This document shows, piece after piece, positions 14,888 to 22,363 of a stretch of 34,064 bases of DNA. The translations under genes and the position numbers were made by a program. The stretch covers positions 1 to 34,064 of the forward strand of contig JBFWQM010000024.1 in assembly GCA_050249455.1 (NCBI GenBank). The letters are read 5' to 3'. The stretch's first letter is position 1. Each line of letters starts with the position of its first letter. The stretch is from JBFWQM01 sp050249455. Lineage in GTDB: Bacteria > Pseudomonadota > Alphaproteobacteria > MPNO01 > VGEU01. The notes below the pieces were generated by a model. The model did no database searches. It worked only from the letters and a program-made list of their open reading frames with translations, and was not told the DNA's origin.

Positions 14888-15499
14888 TCAGCCGCCGCCG
14901 GCCGCCCAGGTCCGGCGCAGGCGGTCGCGGTGCAGCGCCAGCCACTGCAGCGCCAGGATCGCCGGGCCGAAGCGCAGCCGTCCGGCGGCGATCCAGCCGG
15001 CCGCCTCGTCGAAGCCGGCGGTGAAGCAGCGGATGTCCTCGTGCTCGTGGGCCAGGCCGAAAATGCCGCCGGCCCGCGCCGCGTCGGTGCGGCCGCAGAA
15101 CACGTCGATCCGCTCGGTCAGCACGCCGGGGCTGGCGTAGTAGGTGCAGACCTTCTCCAGGCGATCGACCGCGCAGCCGCATTCCTCAAGCGCCTCGCGG
15201 CGGACGACGTCGTCCGGCGTCTCGCCGGGGTCGATGATGCCGGCCACCATCTCGACCTGCCAGGCCGCGTCGCCGGCGGCGAACGGGCCGATGCGGAACT
15301 GCTCCAGCAGCACCACGCGGTCCAGCACCGGGTCGTAGGGCAGCACGCAGGCGGCGTCGCCGCGCGCGATCACCTCGCGGCTCATCGCGCCGGTCCAGCC
15401 GCCGGCGAAGGTGCGGTGGCGCAGGCGGACCTGGCGCACGCGGCAGTACCCGCGCCAGACCTCCGTGTCGTCCACGATCTCGACGTCGGTTTCGTTCAT
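14888..15499 (-). CDS. Nudix hydrolase, ADP-ribose pyrophosphatase type
   Basis: A 203-aa Nudix enzyme of the NudF/TrgB type, expected to split ADP-ribose or a related nucleoside diphosphate derivative into AMP and a sugar phosphate. The complete Nudix box runs from G87 to C109 (GIIDPGE, seven residues, REALEECGC). It is preceded by VVLLEQFRIGPF and followed by YYASPGVLTERIDVFCG, the block that marks the ADP-ribose subgroup. Start ATG 15499 is preferred; a TTG three codons upstream at 15508 is possible. Divergent from the alpha/beta hydrolase-OsmC fusion, with only 79 bases between them. Confidence 0.9.
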   Translation of the reverse strand: MNETDVEIVDDTEVWRGYCRVRQVRLRHRTFAGGWTGAMSREVIARGDAACVLPYDPVLDRVVLLEQFRIGPFAAGDAAWQVEMVAGIIDPGETPDDVVRREALEECGCAVDRLEKVCTYYASPGVLTERIDVFCGRTDAARAGGIFGLAHEHEDIRCFTAGFDEAAGWIAAGRLRFGPAILALQWLALHRDRLRRTWAAGGG

Positions 15500-15578
15500 G
15501 ATACCCAACCTGCATCAGGGCGTGCGCTTCGCCCGGGCGGACCAGTATAGGCAATCGGCAGCGAGGGGGAGGGCGGCG

Positions 15579-16802
15579 ATGGCCCGCATGGAGAAGGTGA
15601 CGTTCCGCGGCGCGCTGGGCGACCGCCTCGCCGCGCGGCTGGAGCTGCCGGACGGCACGCCGCAGGCGTTCGCGCTGTTCGCGCACTGCTTCACCTGCTC
15701 GAAGGACGTGTTCGCCGCGCACCGCATCGCCGCCAACCTGGCCGACCGCGGCATCGCGACCTTGCGCTTCGACTTCACCGGGCTGGGCGCCAGCGACGGC
15801 GAGTTCGCCAACACCAGCTTCGCCTCCAACGTCGGGGACCTGGTCGCGGCGGCTGACCACCTGCGCAAGGCCTACCTGGCGCCGCGGCTCCTGATCGGCC
15901 ACAGCCTGGGCGGCGCCGCGGCGCTCGCCGCCGCCGCGCAGGTGCCGGAGGCGCAGGCGGTCGCCACCATCAACGCGCCGGCCGAGCCGTCGCACGTGCT
16001 GCGCCACCTGGTCGGCGACCTCGGCCGCATCGCGTCGGAAGGCGAGGGCGAGGTGTCGATCGGCGGCCGCAGCTTCCGCATCCGCAAGTCGTTCCTCGAC
16101 GACATCGCGGCGCAGCCGCTGGTGGCGGCGATCGGCGGGCTCGACAAGGCGCTGATCGTATTCCACGCCCCGCTCGACCAGGTGGTCGGCATCGACAACG
16201 CCGCCGCCATCTTCGCCGCCGCCCGCCATCCAAAGAGCTTCGTCGCCCTCGACGGCGCCGACCACCTGCTGTCGCGGCGGGAGGATGCGGTCTACGTCGC
16301 CGACCTGCTGGCCGCCTGGGCCGCGCGCTACGTCGACCGCCACGCCGACCTGCCGGGCGCCGGGCCGGTGGAGGCCGGGACCGTCACAGTGCGCGAGAAC
16401 CGCCGCGGCAAGTTCGGCCAGGACGTCCTGGTCGGCCGCCACCGCCTGCACGCCGACGAGCCGGTGGCGGCGGGCGGCGAGGATGCCGGGCCCAGCCCCT
16501 ACCAGCTCCTCGCCGCGGCGCTGGGGACCTGCACGTCGATGACCATGCGGATGTACGCCGACCTCAAGGCCATCCCGCTGGAGCGGGCGACCGTCCACGT
16601 CCGCCACGACAAGGTCCACGCCGCCGACTGCGCCGACTGCGAGACCCGGGAGGGCAAGATCGACCTGCTCCGCCGCGAAATCGAGCTGGAGGGGCCGCTG
16701 GACGCGGACGCCCGCCGGCGCCTGCTCGCCATCGCCGACAAGTGCCCGGTCCACCGCACGCTGCATGCGGAGGTGCGGGTGGAGACAACGCTGAAGGAGT
16801 AA
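15579..16802 (+). CDS. Bifunctional alpha/beta hydrolase-OsmC fusion protein
   Basis: A 407-aa two-domain protein. Residues 1-255 form an alpha/beta hydrolase with nucleophile S109 in GHSLGG, candidate acid D200 in HAPLDQVV and H229 in GADHLL. Residues 265-407 form an OsmC-type domain with the two redox cysteines C318 (LGTCTSMT) and C389 (DKCPVHRT), expected to reduce organic hydroperoxides. The fusion is known in proteobacteria and may link release of a fatty-acid hydroperoxide with its reduction; that is inference. Start ATG 15579 follows GAGGGGGAGG; the in-frame ATG at 15588 is less well placed. A further CADC motif at 351-354 lies in the OsmC part. Confidence 0.92.
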   Translation: MARMEKVTFRGALGDRLAARLELPDGTPQAFALFAHCFTCSKDVFAAHRIAANLADRGIATLRFDFTGLGASDGEFANTSFASNVGDLVAAADHLRKAYLAPRLLIGHSLGGAAALAAAAQVPEAQAVATINAPAEPSHVLRHLVGDLGRIASEGEGEVSIGGRSFRIRKSFLDDIAAQPLVAAIGGLDKALIVFHAPLDQVVGIDNAAAIFAAARHPKSFVALDGADHLLSRREDAVYVADLLAAWAARYVDRHADLPGAGPVEAGTVTVRENRRGKFGQDVLVGRHRLHADEPVAAGGEDAGPSPYQLLAAALGTCTSMTMRMYADLKAIPLERATVHVRHDKVHAADCADCETREGKIDLLRREIELEGPLDADARRRLLAIADKCPVHRTLHAEVRVETTLKE

Positions 16803-16838
16803 ACGGCGGCGCTGATGCTTCAGGACAGGGCCGGCGGC

Positions 16839-17297
16839 TCAGCTCCAGTACCGGCCCGACGCCCCGATGGCGACGACGATCAGGCCGAGCACCAGGTTGG
16901 CGCCGACGATCTGGCGGATCGTGTTGAGCTGCTTGCCCGCCTCGGGAAACTGGCTGGCGGCCAGGGCGGCGCGGAACCGGGCGTAGGGGGCGAACCACAG
17001 GTGGGCGTAGATCAGCATCATCAGGATACCCACCCCCATCATGATGTGGACGTGCAGGCCCACCCCGGCGAAGCCGCCGAACACGGCGAAGATCAGCCAG
17101 AACCCGGTCGCCAGCAGCACGACCACCGAGCCCCACACCCACTGGAAGAAGCGGGCAAAGGTCCGCCCCCACAGGGCGAGGCGCACCGGGGGGTCCATCG
17201 GCCCGGTCGCCGGCCGCTGGACCTGGTAGGCGAAGAACATGCCGCCGACCCAGACGACGGCGGCGAGCGCGTGCAGCGCGACGGCGATGGCGGACAC
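16839..17297 (-). CDS. CopD-like four-helix membrane protein
   Basis: A 152-aa inner-membrane protein with four hydrophobic stretches: about residues 5-24, 55-75, 82-100 and 128-148. The HALAAVVWVGGMFFAY opening and later HVHIMMGVGILMMLIYAHLWF put His residues within or next to helices, as in CopD-domain proteins and short cytochrome-like membrane proteins. Some relatives are linked to copper handling, but no copper gene is nearby, so no function is claimed. The start is GTG at 17297, supported by AGGGAG 8 bases upstream. It faces the OsmC fusion gene convergently (36-base gap) and is divergent to the MoxR gene. Confidence 0.75.
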   Translation of the reverse strand: MSAIAVALHALAAVVWVGGMFFAYQVQRPATGPMDPPVRLALWGRTFARFFQWVWGSVVVLLATGFWLIFAVFGGFAGVGLHVHIMMGVGILMMLIYAHLWFAPYARFRAALAASQFPEAGKQLNTIRQIVGANLVLGLIVVAIGASGRYWS

Positions 17298-17365
17298 GGG
17301 CGAATCTCCCTGCGGCCGGCCGCCGCTGTTGCAGAGCCGGGACCGCTGAACTAGGTTTCGATCCG

Positions 17366-17391
17366 GGACGCGGCAATTCGCGTCCGGTTTT
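17366..17391 (+). terminator. Terminator-like stem-loop in the MoxR gene leader
   Basis: GGACGCG (17366-17372) and CGCGTCC (17379-17385) pair around GCAATT, followed by GGTTTTG. It ends about 20 bases before the start at 17412. No plus-strand gene lies directly upstream (the neighbour at 16839-17297 is on the other strand), so it would act in the leader of the moxR-coxE transcript as an attenuator, or stop read-through from the OsmC fusion gene. Confidence 0.4.
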
Positions 17392-17411
17392 GTGTTGGCG
17401 GATCAGTCGAG

Positions 17412-18248
17412 ATGAAGTTTAGCGGAACCGACAACTACGTCGCCACCGACGACCTCAATATGGCGGTCAACGCCGCGATCACGCTGGCCCGGCCGCTGCT
17501 GGTCAAGGGCGAGCCGGGGACCGGCAAGACCCTCCTGGCGCTGGAGGTGGCGCGGGCGCTGAAGAAGCCGATCTTCGAGTGGCACGTGAAGTCCACCACG
17601 AAGGCCCAGCACGGCCTCTACGAGTACGACGCGGTGTCGCGGCTGCGCGATTCCCAGCTCGGCGACCCGCGGGTCGGCGACATCCACAACTACATAAAGC
17701 GCGGCATGCTGTGGGAGGCGTTCACCGCGCCCGAGCAGGCGCTGCTGCTGATCGACGAGATCGACAAGGCCGACATCGAGTTCCCCAACGACCTCCTGCG
17801 CGAGCTCGACCGCATGGAGTTCTACGTCTACGAGACCAAGGAGACGATCAAGGCGACGCAGCGCCCGATCGTCATCATCACCTCCAACAACGAGAAGGAG
17901 CTGCCGGACGCCTTCCTGCGCCGCTGCTTCTTCCACTACATCCGCTTCCCCGAGCGCGAGACGATGGAGAAGATCGTCCACGTCCACTTCCCCGACATCA
18001 AGGGCAAGCTGCTGAAGGAAGCGCTGGAGGTCTTCTTCACGATCCGCGAGGTCAACGGCCTGAAGAAGAAGCCCTCGACCTCGGAACTGCTCGACTGGAT
18101 CAAGCTTCTGCTGGTGGAGGACATCCCGCCTGAGGCCATCCGCATGGACGCGCAGAAAGCGATCCCGCAGCTCTACGGCGCGCTGCTCAAAAACGAGCAG
18201 GACGTCCACCTGTTCGAGCGGCTCGCCTTCCTGTCGCGGCGGCAATAG
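17412..18248 (+). CDS. MoxR-family AAA+ ATPase (CoxD-like)
   Basis: A 278-aa AAA+ chaperone ATPase of the MoxR family. Walker A is GEPGTGKT near residue 37 and Walker B LLIDEIDKAD near 115. Sensor 1 is the Asn pair in IITSNNEKELP, and FLRRCFFHYIRFP carries the sensor/arginine-finger region. MoxR proteins act with VWA-domain partners to insert metals into or mature enzyme complexes; CoxD does so for CO dehydrogenase. Here the VWA partner follows after 23 bases and no target enzyme is adjacent, so the client is unknown. Start ATG 17412 fits the family N-terminus; upstream GATCAGTCGAG gives only a weak ribosome site. Confidence 0.92.
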   Translation: MKFSGTDNYVATDDLNMAVNAAITLARPLLVKGEPGTGKTLLALEVARALKKPIFEWHVKSTTKAQHGLYEYDAVSRLRDSQLGDPRVGDIHNYIKRGMLWEAFTAPEQALLLIDEIDKADIEFPNDLLRELDRMEFYVYETKETIKATQRPIVIITSNNEKELPDAFLRRCFFHYIRFPERETMEKIVHVHFPDIKGKLLKEALEVFFTIREVNGLKKKPSTSELLDWIKLLLVEDIPPEAIRMDAQKAIPQLYGALLKNEQDVHLFERLAFLSRRQ

Positions 18249-18271
18249 GGGCGGGGCGGGCGCCGGACGTC

Positions 18272-19474
18272 ATGTTCGTCGATTTCTTCCTCCAGCTCCG
18301 CGCCGCCAAGGTCCCGGTCACCATCCGGGAATACCTGATGCTTCTGGAGGCGATGGACGCCGGCGTCGCGGAAGGCTCGGTCGACGACTTCTACTGGCTG
18401 GCCCGCGCCGCGCTGGTCAAGGACGAGCGCCACTTCGACAAGTTCGACCAGGTGTTCGCCCACTATTTCCGCGGCGCGATGAACGCCGCCGCGGCACTGT
18501 TCAAGGCCGACATCCCGGAGGAGTGGCTGAAGGCGCTGGCCGCCCGGATGTTCACGCCGGAGGAGCTGGAGAAGCTCACCGCGCTCGGCCTCAAGGAACT
18601 GATGGACGAGCTCGCCAAGCGGCTGCAGGAGCAGACCGGGCGGCACCAGGGCGGCAACAAGTGGATCGGCACCGGCGGCACTTCGCCGTTCGGCCACGGC
18701 GGCATGAACCCGGCCGGGGTGCGGATCGGCGGCCAGGGCGGCCAGGGCCGCGCCGTCAAGCTGTGGGAGAAGCGCGAGTTCCGCCCGCTGGCCGGCGACG
18801 TCGAGCTCGGTACCCGCAACATCAAGGTGGCGCTGCGCCGGCTGCGCAAGTTCGTGCGCGACGGGGCGGAGGAGGAGTTCGACCTCAACGGCACCATCCG
18901 CGCCACCGCCGACAACGGCGGCTGGCTCGACGTCAAGATGGTGCCGGAGCGCAAGAACCGGGTGAAGGTGCTGCTGTTCCTCGACATCGGCGGGTCGATG
19001 GACAGCCACATCCGGCTCAGCGAGGAGCTGTTCTCGGCGGCGCGTACGGAGTTCAAGCACCTCGAGTACTTCTACTTCCACAACTGCCTGTACGAGCGGG
19101 TGTGGCGCGACAACCGGCGCGGCTACAGCGAGCACACCGACACCTGGCAGGTGCTCAACACCTACGGCCCCGACTACAAGGTGATCTTCGTCGGCGACGC
19201 GACGATGAGCCCCTACGAGATCACCGAGGTCGGCGGCTCGATCGAGCACTGGAACGAGGAGCCGGGCGAGCTCTGGCTGCACCGGATGACGACCGCCTTC
19301 CCCGACACCGTCTGGCTCAACCCGGTCGAGCCGGCGCGCTGGTTCCACAGCCCGTCGGTCCGGCTGATCCACCAGGCGATGGAAGGCCGCATGTTCCCCC
19401 TGACGCTCGAGGGGCTCGACGGCGCGATGAAGGTGCTGCGAAAACGCACCGGCCAGCCCAGCCGCATGATGTGA
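18272..19474 (+). CDS. VWA-domain CoxE-like protein
   Basis: A 400-aa protein of the CoxE-like VWA family (COG3825 type). The N-terminal half is helical (FVDFFLQLRAAKVPVTIREYL). A Gly-rich stretch near 125-160 (GTGGTSPFGHGG, GGQGGQG) links it to the VWA domain from about 225. The metal site reads FLDIGGSMDSH, where Gly replaces the first Ser of the D-x-S-x-S motif; from memory this is usual for this subgroup. EELFSAARTEFKHLEYFYFHN and VIFVGDATMSPYEI follow as in relatives. It should act with the MoxR ATPase directly upstream. A strong terminator follows at 19517-19550, so the pair forms its own operon. Confidence 0.9.
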   Translation: MFVDFFLQLRAAKVPVTIREYLMLLEAMDAGVAEGSVDDFYWLARAALVKDERHFDKFDQVFAHYFRGAMNAAAALFKADIPEEWLKALAARMFTPEELEKLTALGLKELMDELAKRLQEQTGRHQGGNKWIGTGGTSPFGHGGMNPAGVRIGGQGGQGRAVKLWEKREFRPLAGDVELGTRNIKVALRRLRKFVRDGAEEEFDLNGTIRATADNGGWLDVKMVPERKNRVKVLLFLDIGGSMDSHIRLSEELFSAARTEFKHLEYFYFHNCLYERVWRDNRRGYSEHTDTWQVLNTYGPDYKVIFVGDATMSPYEITEVGGSIEHWNEEPGELWLHRMTTAFPDTVWLNPVEPARWFHSPSVRLIHQAMEGRMFPLTLEGLDGAMKVLRKRTGQPSRMM

Positions 19475-19516
19475 GGCTTCCGTCCCGATGAGCGCCGTCC
19501 CAGAACACCCACCCAG

Positions 19517-19550
19517 GCCCGGCGGTCGGGACGCGCCGCCGGGCGGTTTT
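19517..19550 (+). terminator. Rho-independent terminator after the moxR-coxE pair
   Basis: GCCCGGCGG (19517-19525) and CCGCCGGGC (19536-19544) form a perfect nine-base stem with a ten-base loop, followed by GGTTTT. It lies 43 bases past the coxE-like stop and argues that the methyltransferase frame, open back to 19488, really starts further down at 19662. Confidence 0.82.
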
Positions 19551-19661
19551 GAACAGAAAAATGACGGGCGCGGGCTGAAACGCTCGGACGCCCATTGGCG
19601 AGTCGCCGCGGACGTGCATACGCTCATGCCGGCTTGTGTCCGGGAGGTTCCGGACGCGCCG

Positions 19662-20492
19662 ATGGAGAGCGTGCGCTTGTCCGGTCATTCCGAGCTCTAC
19701 GACCTGGCCCGCTACTACGACATCGCTTTCTCCCGGGACGTCACCCGCGACGTCGATTTCCTGCTGGCGCTGTTCGCCCAGACGACCGGCCGCGCGCCGC
19801 AGTCGGCGGTCGACCTCGCGTGCGGGCCGGGCTACCACGCCCGCGCCCTGGCGGCGCGGGGGCTCGCCGCCTGGGGCCTCGACTACAGCGCGGAGATGAT
19901 CGCCTACGCCGCCGGCCAGGCGAGGGGCGACGCCAATCCGGTTGCCTGGATGGTCGGCGACATCCGCGACTTTGCGCTGCCGCAGCCGGTCGACCTTGCG
20001 CTGTGCGCCTTCGATTCGATCGATGTCCTGCTGACCGAGGACGACATGGTCGCGCACATGCGCATGGCGGCGCGGAATCTGGCCGTCGGCGGTCTGTACG
20101 TGATCGAGGAATCCCACCCGCAGCGGACGTCGTTCGAGCGGTACGGCGCCTGGCACTACGAGGGCGAGCGCGACGGCACCAGCGTCGTCGTCGAGTGGCC
20201 GACCCGGATCGAGCCGATGCCGGCCATGTCGCGGGTGATGCGGGTGGAGGTGCTGGCCCGGGTGCGCGAGCCCGGCGAGGCCGGATGGCGCGAGTACCGC
20301 ACCCAGGGCCTCGAATACTGCACCGACCCGACGACGATGGGCGAGGCCGCCCGGCGTTCGGGCGTCTTCGACAAGATCGGACATTACGGCGACTTCGACC
20401 TCTCCGTCCGCGGCGTCGAGGCGCCGGGCGCGACGCGGTCGATCACCGTCCTGCGCAAGACCGCCGCCGGCGGCCGCCACGGCCGGCAGTGA
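19662..20492 (+). CDS. Class I SAM-dependent methyltransferase
   Basis: A 276-aa Rossmann-fold methyltransferase. Motif I is VDLACGPG at 50-57 and the acidic residue closing strand 2 is in WGLDYSAEM. WMVGDIRDF follows, then ALCAFDSIDVLL in the motif-IV position and a C-terminal substrate half (ESHPQRTSFERYGAWHYEG). This is a small-molecule or protein methyltransferase of unassigned substrate. The start at ATG 19662 is chosen because the upstream open frame crosses a terminator; GGGAGG at 19642-19647 is rather far (about 14 bases), so ATG 19626 remains possible. The SET-domain gene follows after 17 bases, so two different methyltransferase folds are probably co-expressed. Confidence 0.85.
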   Translation: MESVRLSGHSELYDLARYYDIAFSRDVTRDVDFLLALFAQTTGRAPQSAVDLACGPGYHARALAARGLAAWGLDYSAEMIAYAAGQARGDANPVAWMVGDIRDFALPQPVDLALCAFDSIDVLLTEDDMVAHMRMAARNLAVGGLYVIEESHPQRTSFERYGAWHYEGERDGTSVVVEWPTRIEPMPAMSRVMRVEVLARVREPGEAGWREYRTQGLEYCTDPTTMGEAARRSGVFDKIGHYGDFDLSVRGVEAPGATRSITVLRKTAAGGRHGRQ

Positions 20493-20509
20493 GAGAGGGA
20501 AACTGACCC

Positions 20510-21124
20510 ATGGCGTTGCGTTCGGATATCGCGGCCAAGCTGACCCGGTGCCTGCACGTCTATATCGCGCCGACGCCGCCGTTCGGGTTCGGCATCTTCT
20601 CGGCCCGCCCGCGCAAGAAGGGCGAGGTGATCGTGGTCGACGAGGAGGGCGACTACTTCGAGCGGGCGCTGACCTACCGCGAGCTGGTGGCGCGCGGCTA
20701 TGACGTCCATGACGACGTCGTGCAGGTCGGCACCGACGCCTTCGTGCCGGCCACCGGCACGGTCGACGACCTGATCAACCACAGCTGCACGCCCAACTGC
20801 GGCGTCAAGCTGACCCCCAACGGCTACCTCGTGGTGGCGCTGCGCCACATCGATCGCGACGAGCAGCTCACCTACGACTATTCCACCTTCATGACCACCG
20901 ACTACGGCGAGATGGTCTGCCTGTGCGGCAGCCCGGAATGCCGCGGCCGCATCGCCGGCTTCGAGACCCTGCCCTTGAAGCTGCGCCGCAAGTACATCGC
21001 GCTCGGCATCGTCGGCGCCTTCGCCGCCGAGGCCGCCGGCATGAAGCCGCGGCCCCAGGTGTGGCGCGAGCCCGCCCGCGAGCCCGCCGTCGCCGAGGTT
21101 GGCGTCACGACCGCGGCGGAGTAG
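20510..21124 (+). CDS. SET-domain protein with post-SET zinc site
   Basis: A 204-aa SET-domain protein, a fold best known from eukaryotic lysine methyltransferases but also found in some bacteria. Core motifs are present: FGFGIFSARPRKKGE (G-x-G SAM contact, near 26-38), N90-H-S-C-T-P-N-C97, Y122-D-Y124 and the post-SET cysteines C137-x-C139 and C144 in CLCGSPECRGR. C97 and the three post-SET cysteines would hold the usual zinc. The catalytic tyrosine and SAM-binding Asn are kept, so it may be active. The tail from about 165 is Ala/Pro-rich. Start ATG 20510 follows GAGAGGGAAA. The target protein is unknown; the neighbouring gene is another methyltransferase. Confidence 0.88.
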   Translation: MALRSDIAAKLTRCLHVYIAPTPPFGFGIFSARPRKKGEVIVVDEEGDYFERALTYRELVARGYDVHDDVVQVGTDAFVPATGTVDDLINHSCTPNCGVKLTPNGYLVVALRHIDRDEQLTYDYSTFMTTDYGEMVCLCGSPECRGRIAGFETLPLKLRRKYIALGIVGAFAAEAAGMKPRPQVWREPAREPAVAEVGVTTAAE

Positions 21125-21203
21125 GGGCGGCCGCAGCCGGCGACCCTCAACCAATGCGGTCATTCCGGCGGCCCGAGGCGATGGCTCGTCTGGCGACGAG
21201 GCC

Positions 21204-21336
21204 GCCCACTCACCCTCCCCATTGCTTTCGCAATGGGTCCCCTCCCTCTCCCCCCAAGTGGGCGGAGTGGGACGCCGCTTACCCTCTCCGCCCATCGGGG
21301 GGAGAGGGTGGGAGCGCAGCGAGCGGGTGAGGTGGG
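21204..21336. repeat. Intergenic palindromic repeat, copy B
   Basis: Outer arms CCCACTCACCCTCCCC and GGGTGAGGTGGG enclose CCATTGC (21219-21225) with GCAATGG (21230-21236) and further CCCTCTCC/GGGGAGAGGG pairs. Bases 21300-21332 are the reverse complement of 9648-9680 with two mismatches. As with copy A, it lies between converging genes (SET protein and 3-hydroxyanthranilate dioxygenase). It fills most of the 291-base gap 21125-21415; nothing else is seen there. Confidence 0.75.
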
Positions 21337-21415
21337 TAGCCGCCGGCCCATCGACGCGTCAGCTTCCAAGGCCGCTGGTATCGTGCGCGGCCGTCCGAAC
21401 GATGCCGGCGCCCCT

Positions 21416-21937
21416 CTACTTCCCCGGCCGCCCCGGGTTCTCGTGGCCGCACGACTTGCACACGCGCAAGGCGGGATCGGACCAGTATTCCTCGAACACC
21501 GGCGGCAGGTCCTTCTCGATGTCCTTGAGCTCGACCTCGCGGCGGTGGACCTTGGCGTTGCACTTCTCGCAGTACCACTCGAAGGCGTCGATCTCGCCGG
21601 GGCGGCGCACCCGCTCGATCACCAGGCACGCGGTGTTGGCCTTGCGCTGCGGCGAGTGGCGGACGTGCGGCGGCAGCAGCATCACGTCGCCCTCGCGCAG
21701 GATCAGGTCGCGCGGCTTGCCGTCCTCGATGATGCGGATGTTGGCCTCGCCCTCGAGCTGGTAGAAGAACTCCTCCGCCGGATCGTCGTGGTAGTCGTTG
21801 CGGCTGTTCGGCCCGCCCACGATGGTCACCATGAACTCGGTGTCCTTCCAGATCTGGGCGTTGTTGACCGGCGGCTTGAGCAGGTCGCGGTGCTCGTCGA
21901 TCCAGCGCTTCAGGTTGAAGCCGGCAAGGCTGGCCAT
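21416..21937 (-). CDS. nbaC: 3-Hydroxyanthranilate 3,4-dioxygenase
   Basis: A 173-aa cupin ring-cleavage dioxygenase that opens 3-hydroxyanthranilate to 2-amino-3-carboxymuconate semialdehyde in tryptophan/kynurenine breakdown or 2-nitrobenzoate degradation. Catalytic iron ligands H50, E56 and H94 fit the bacterial enzyme, as do substrate residues R46, R98 and E108. The bacterial-type second, rubredoxin-like iron site is complete: C123-x-x-C126 and C160-x-x-C163. Start ATG 21937 has GGAGGAC about 5 bases upstream. It is the last gene of an operon with the RidA-family and MBL proteins, the RidA gene ending 22 bases upstream. Confidence 0.95.
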   Translation of the reverse strand: MASLAGFNLKRWIDEHRDLLKPPVNNAQIWKDTEFMVTIVGGPNSRNDYHDDPAEEFFYQLEGEANIRIIEDGKPRDLILREGDVMLLPPHVRHSPQRKANTACLVIERVRRPGEIDAFEWYCEKCNAKVHRREVELKDIEKDLPPVFEEYWSDPALRVCKSCGHENPGRPGK

Positions 21938-21959
21938 CGTGTCCTCCTGTCGATGCCGC

Positions 21960-22352
21960 TCAGGCGAGGGCGATGCACTCGATCTCGATGTCGAACTCCC
22001 ACGGCCACGACCCGACCGTCGCGAAGGTGCGGGCCGGCGGGTTGTGCGGGAAGTATTCGGCGTAGATCGCGTTCACGGTCGGATAGTAGGCGGAGTTGGC
22101 GATGTAGATCGTCACCTTGCACACCTTGTCCAGCGACGACCCGGCGGCCTCCAGGCACGCCTTGACGTTCTCCAGGCAGTGCCGGGTCTGCACCGTGATG
22201 TCGCCGCGCACCAGCTCGCCGGTCTTCAGGTCGAGCGGCGGCTGGCCGGACACGAACACGAAGCCGTTGGCGCGCACCACGCACGACAGCGGCACCTTCG
22301 CCTTCTCGATCGCCTCGGTCAGCTTGCCGACGCGGAACGTTTCCTTCTCCAT
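21960..22352 (-). CDS. RidA-family protein, probable 2-aminomuconate deaminase
   Basis: A 130-aa RidA (YjgF/YER057c) protein. The conserved block NPPARTF places the carboxylate-binding Arg at R108, and FVFVSGQPPLD, KVTIYI and DIEIECIALA match the fold. Many Rid proteins deaminate enamine/imine metabolites. Next to 3-hydroxyanthranilate dioxygenase, the likely role is 2-aminomuconate deaminase (NbaF/AmnD type), releasing ammonia after decarboxylation and oxidation of the ring-cleavage product; this rests on context. Start ATG 22352 follows AGAGGAG. The MBL gene ends 11 bases upstream. Confidence 0.85.
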   Translation of the reverse strand: MEKETFRVGKLTEAIEKAKVPLSCVVRANGFVFVSGQPPLDLKTGELVRGDITVQTRHCLENVKACLEAAGSSLDKVCKVTIYIANSAYYPTVNAIYAEYFPHNPPARTFATVGSWPWEFDIEIECIALA

Positions 22353-22363
22353 GGCGGTCTCCT

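Noticed and set aside
18960..19000. Loss of the first MIDAS serine in the VWA protein as an inactivating change
   Set aside because: D-I-G-G-S is, as far as I recall, the normal form in this CoxE-like subgroup, so it is not evidence of decay.
19488..19661. 58-residue extension of the methyltransferase
   Set aside because: It crosses a perfect terminator stem with a T-run that belongs to the preceding operon.
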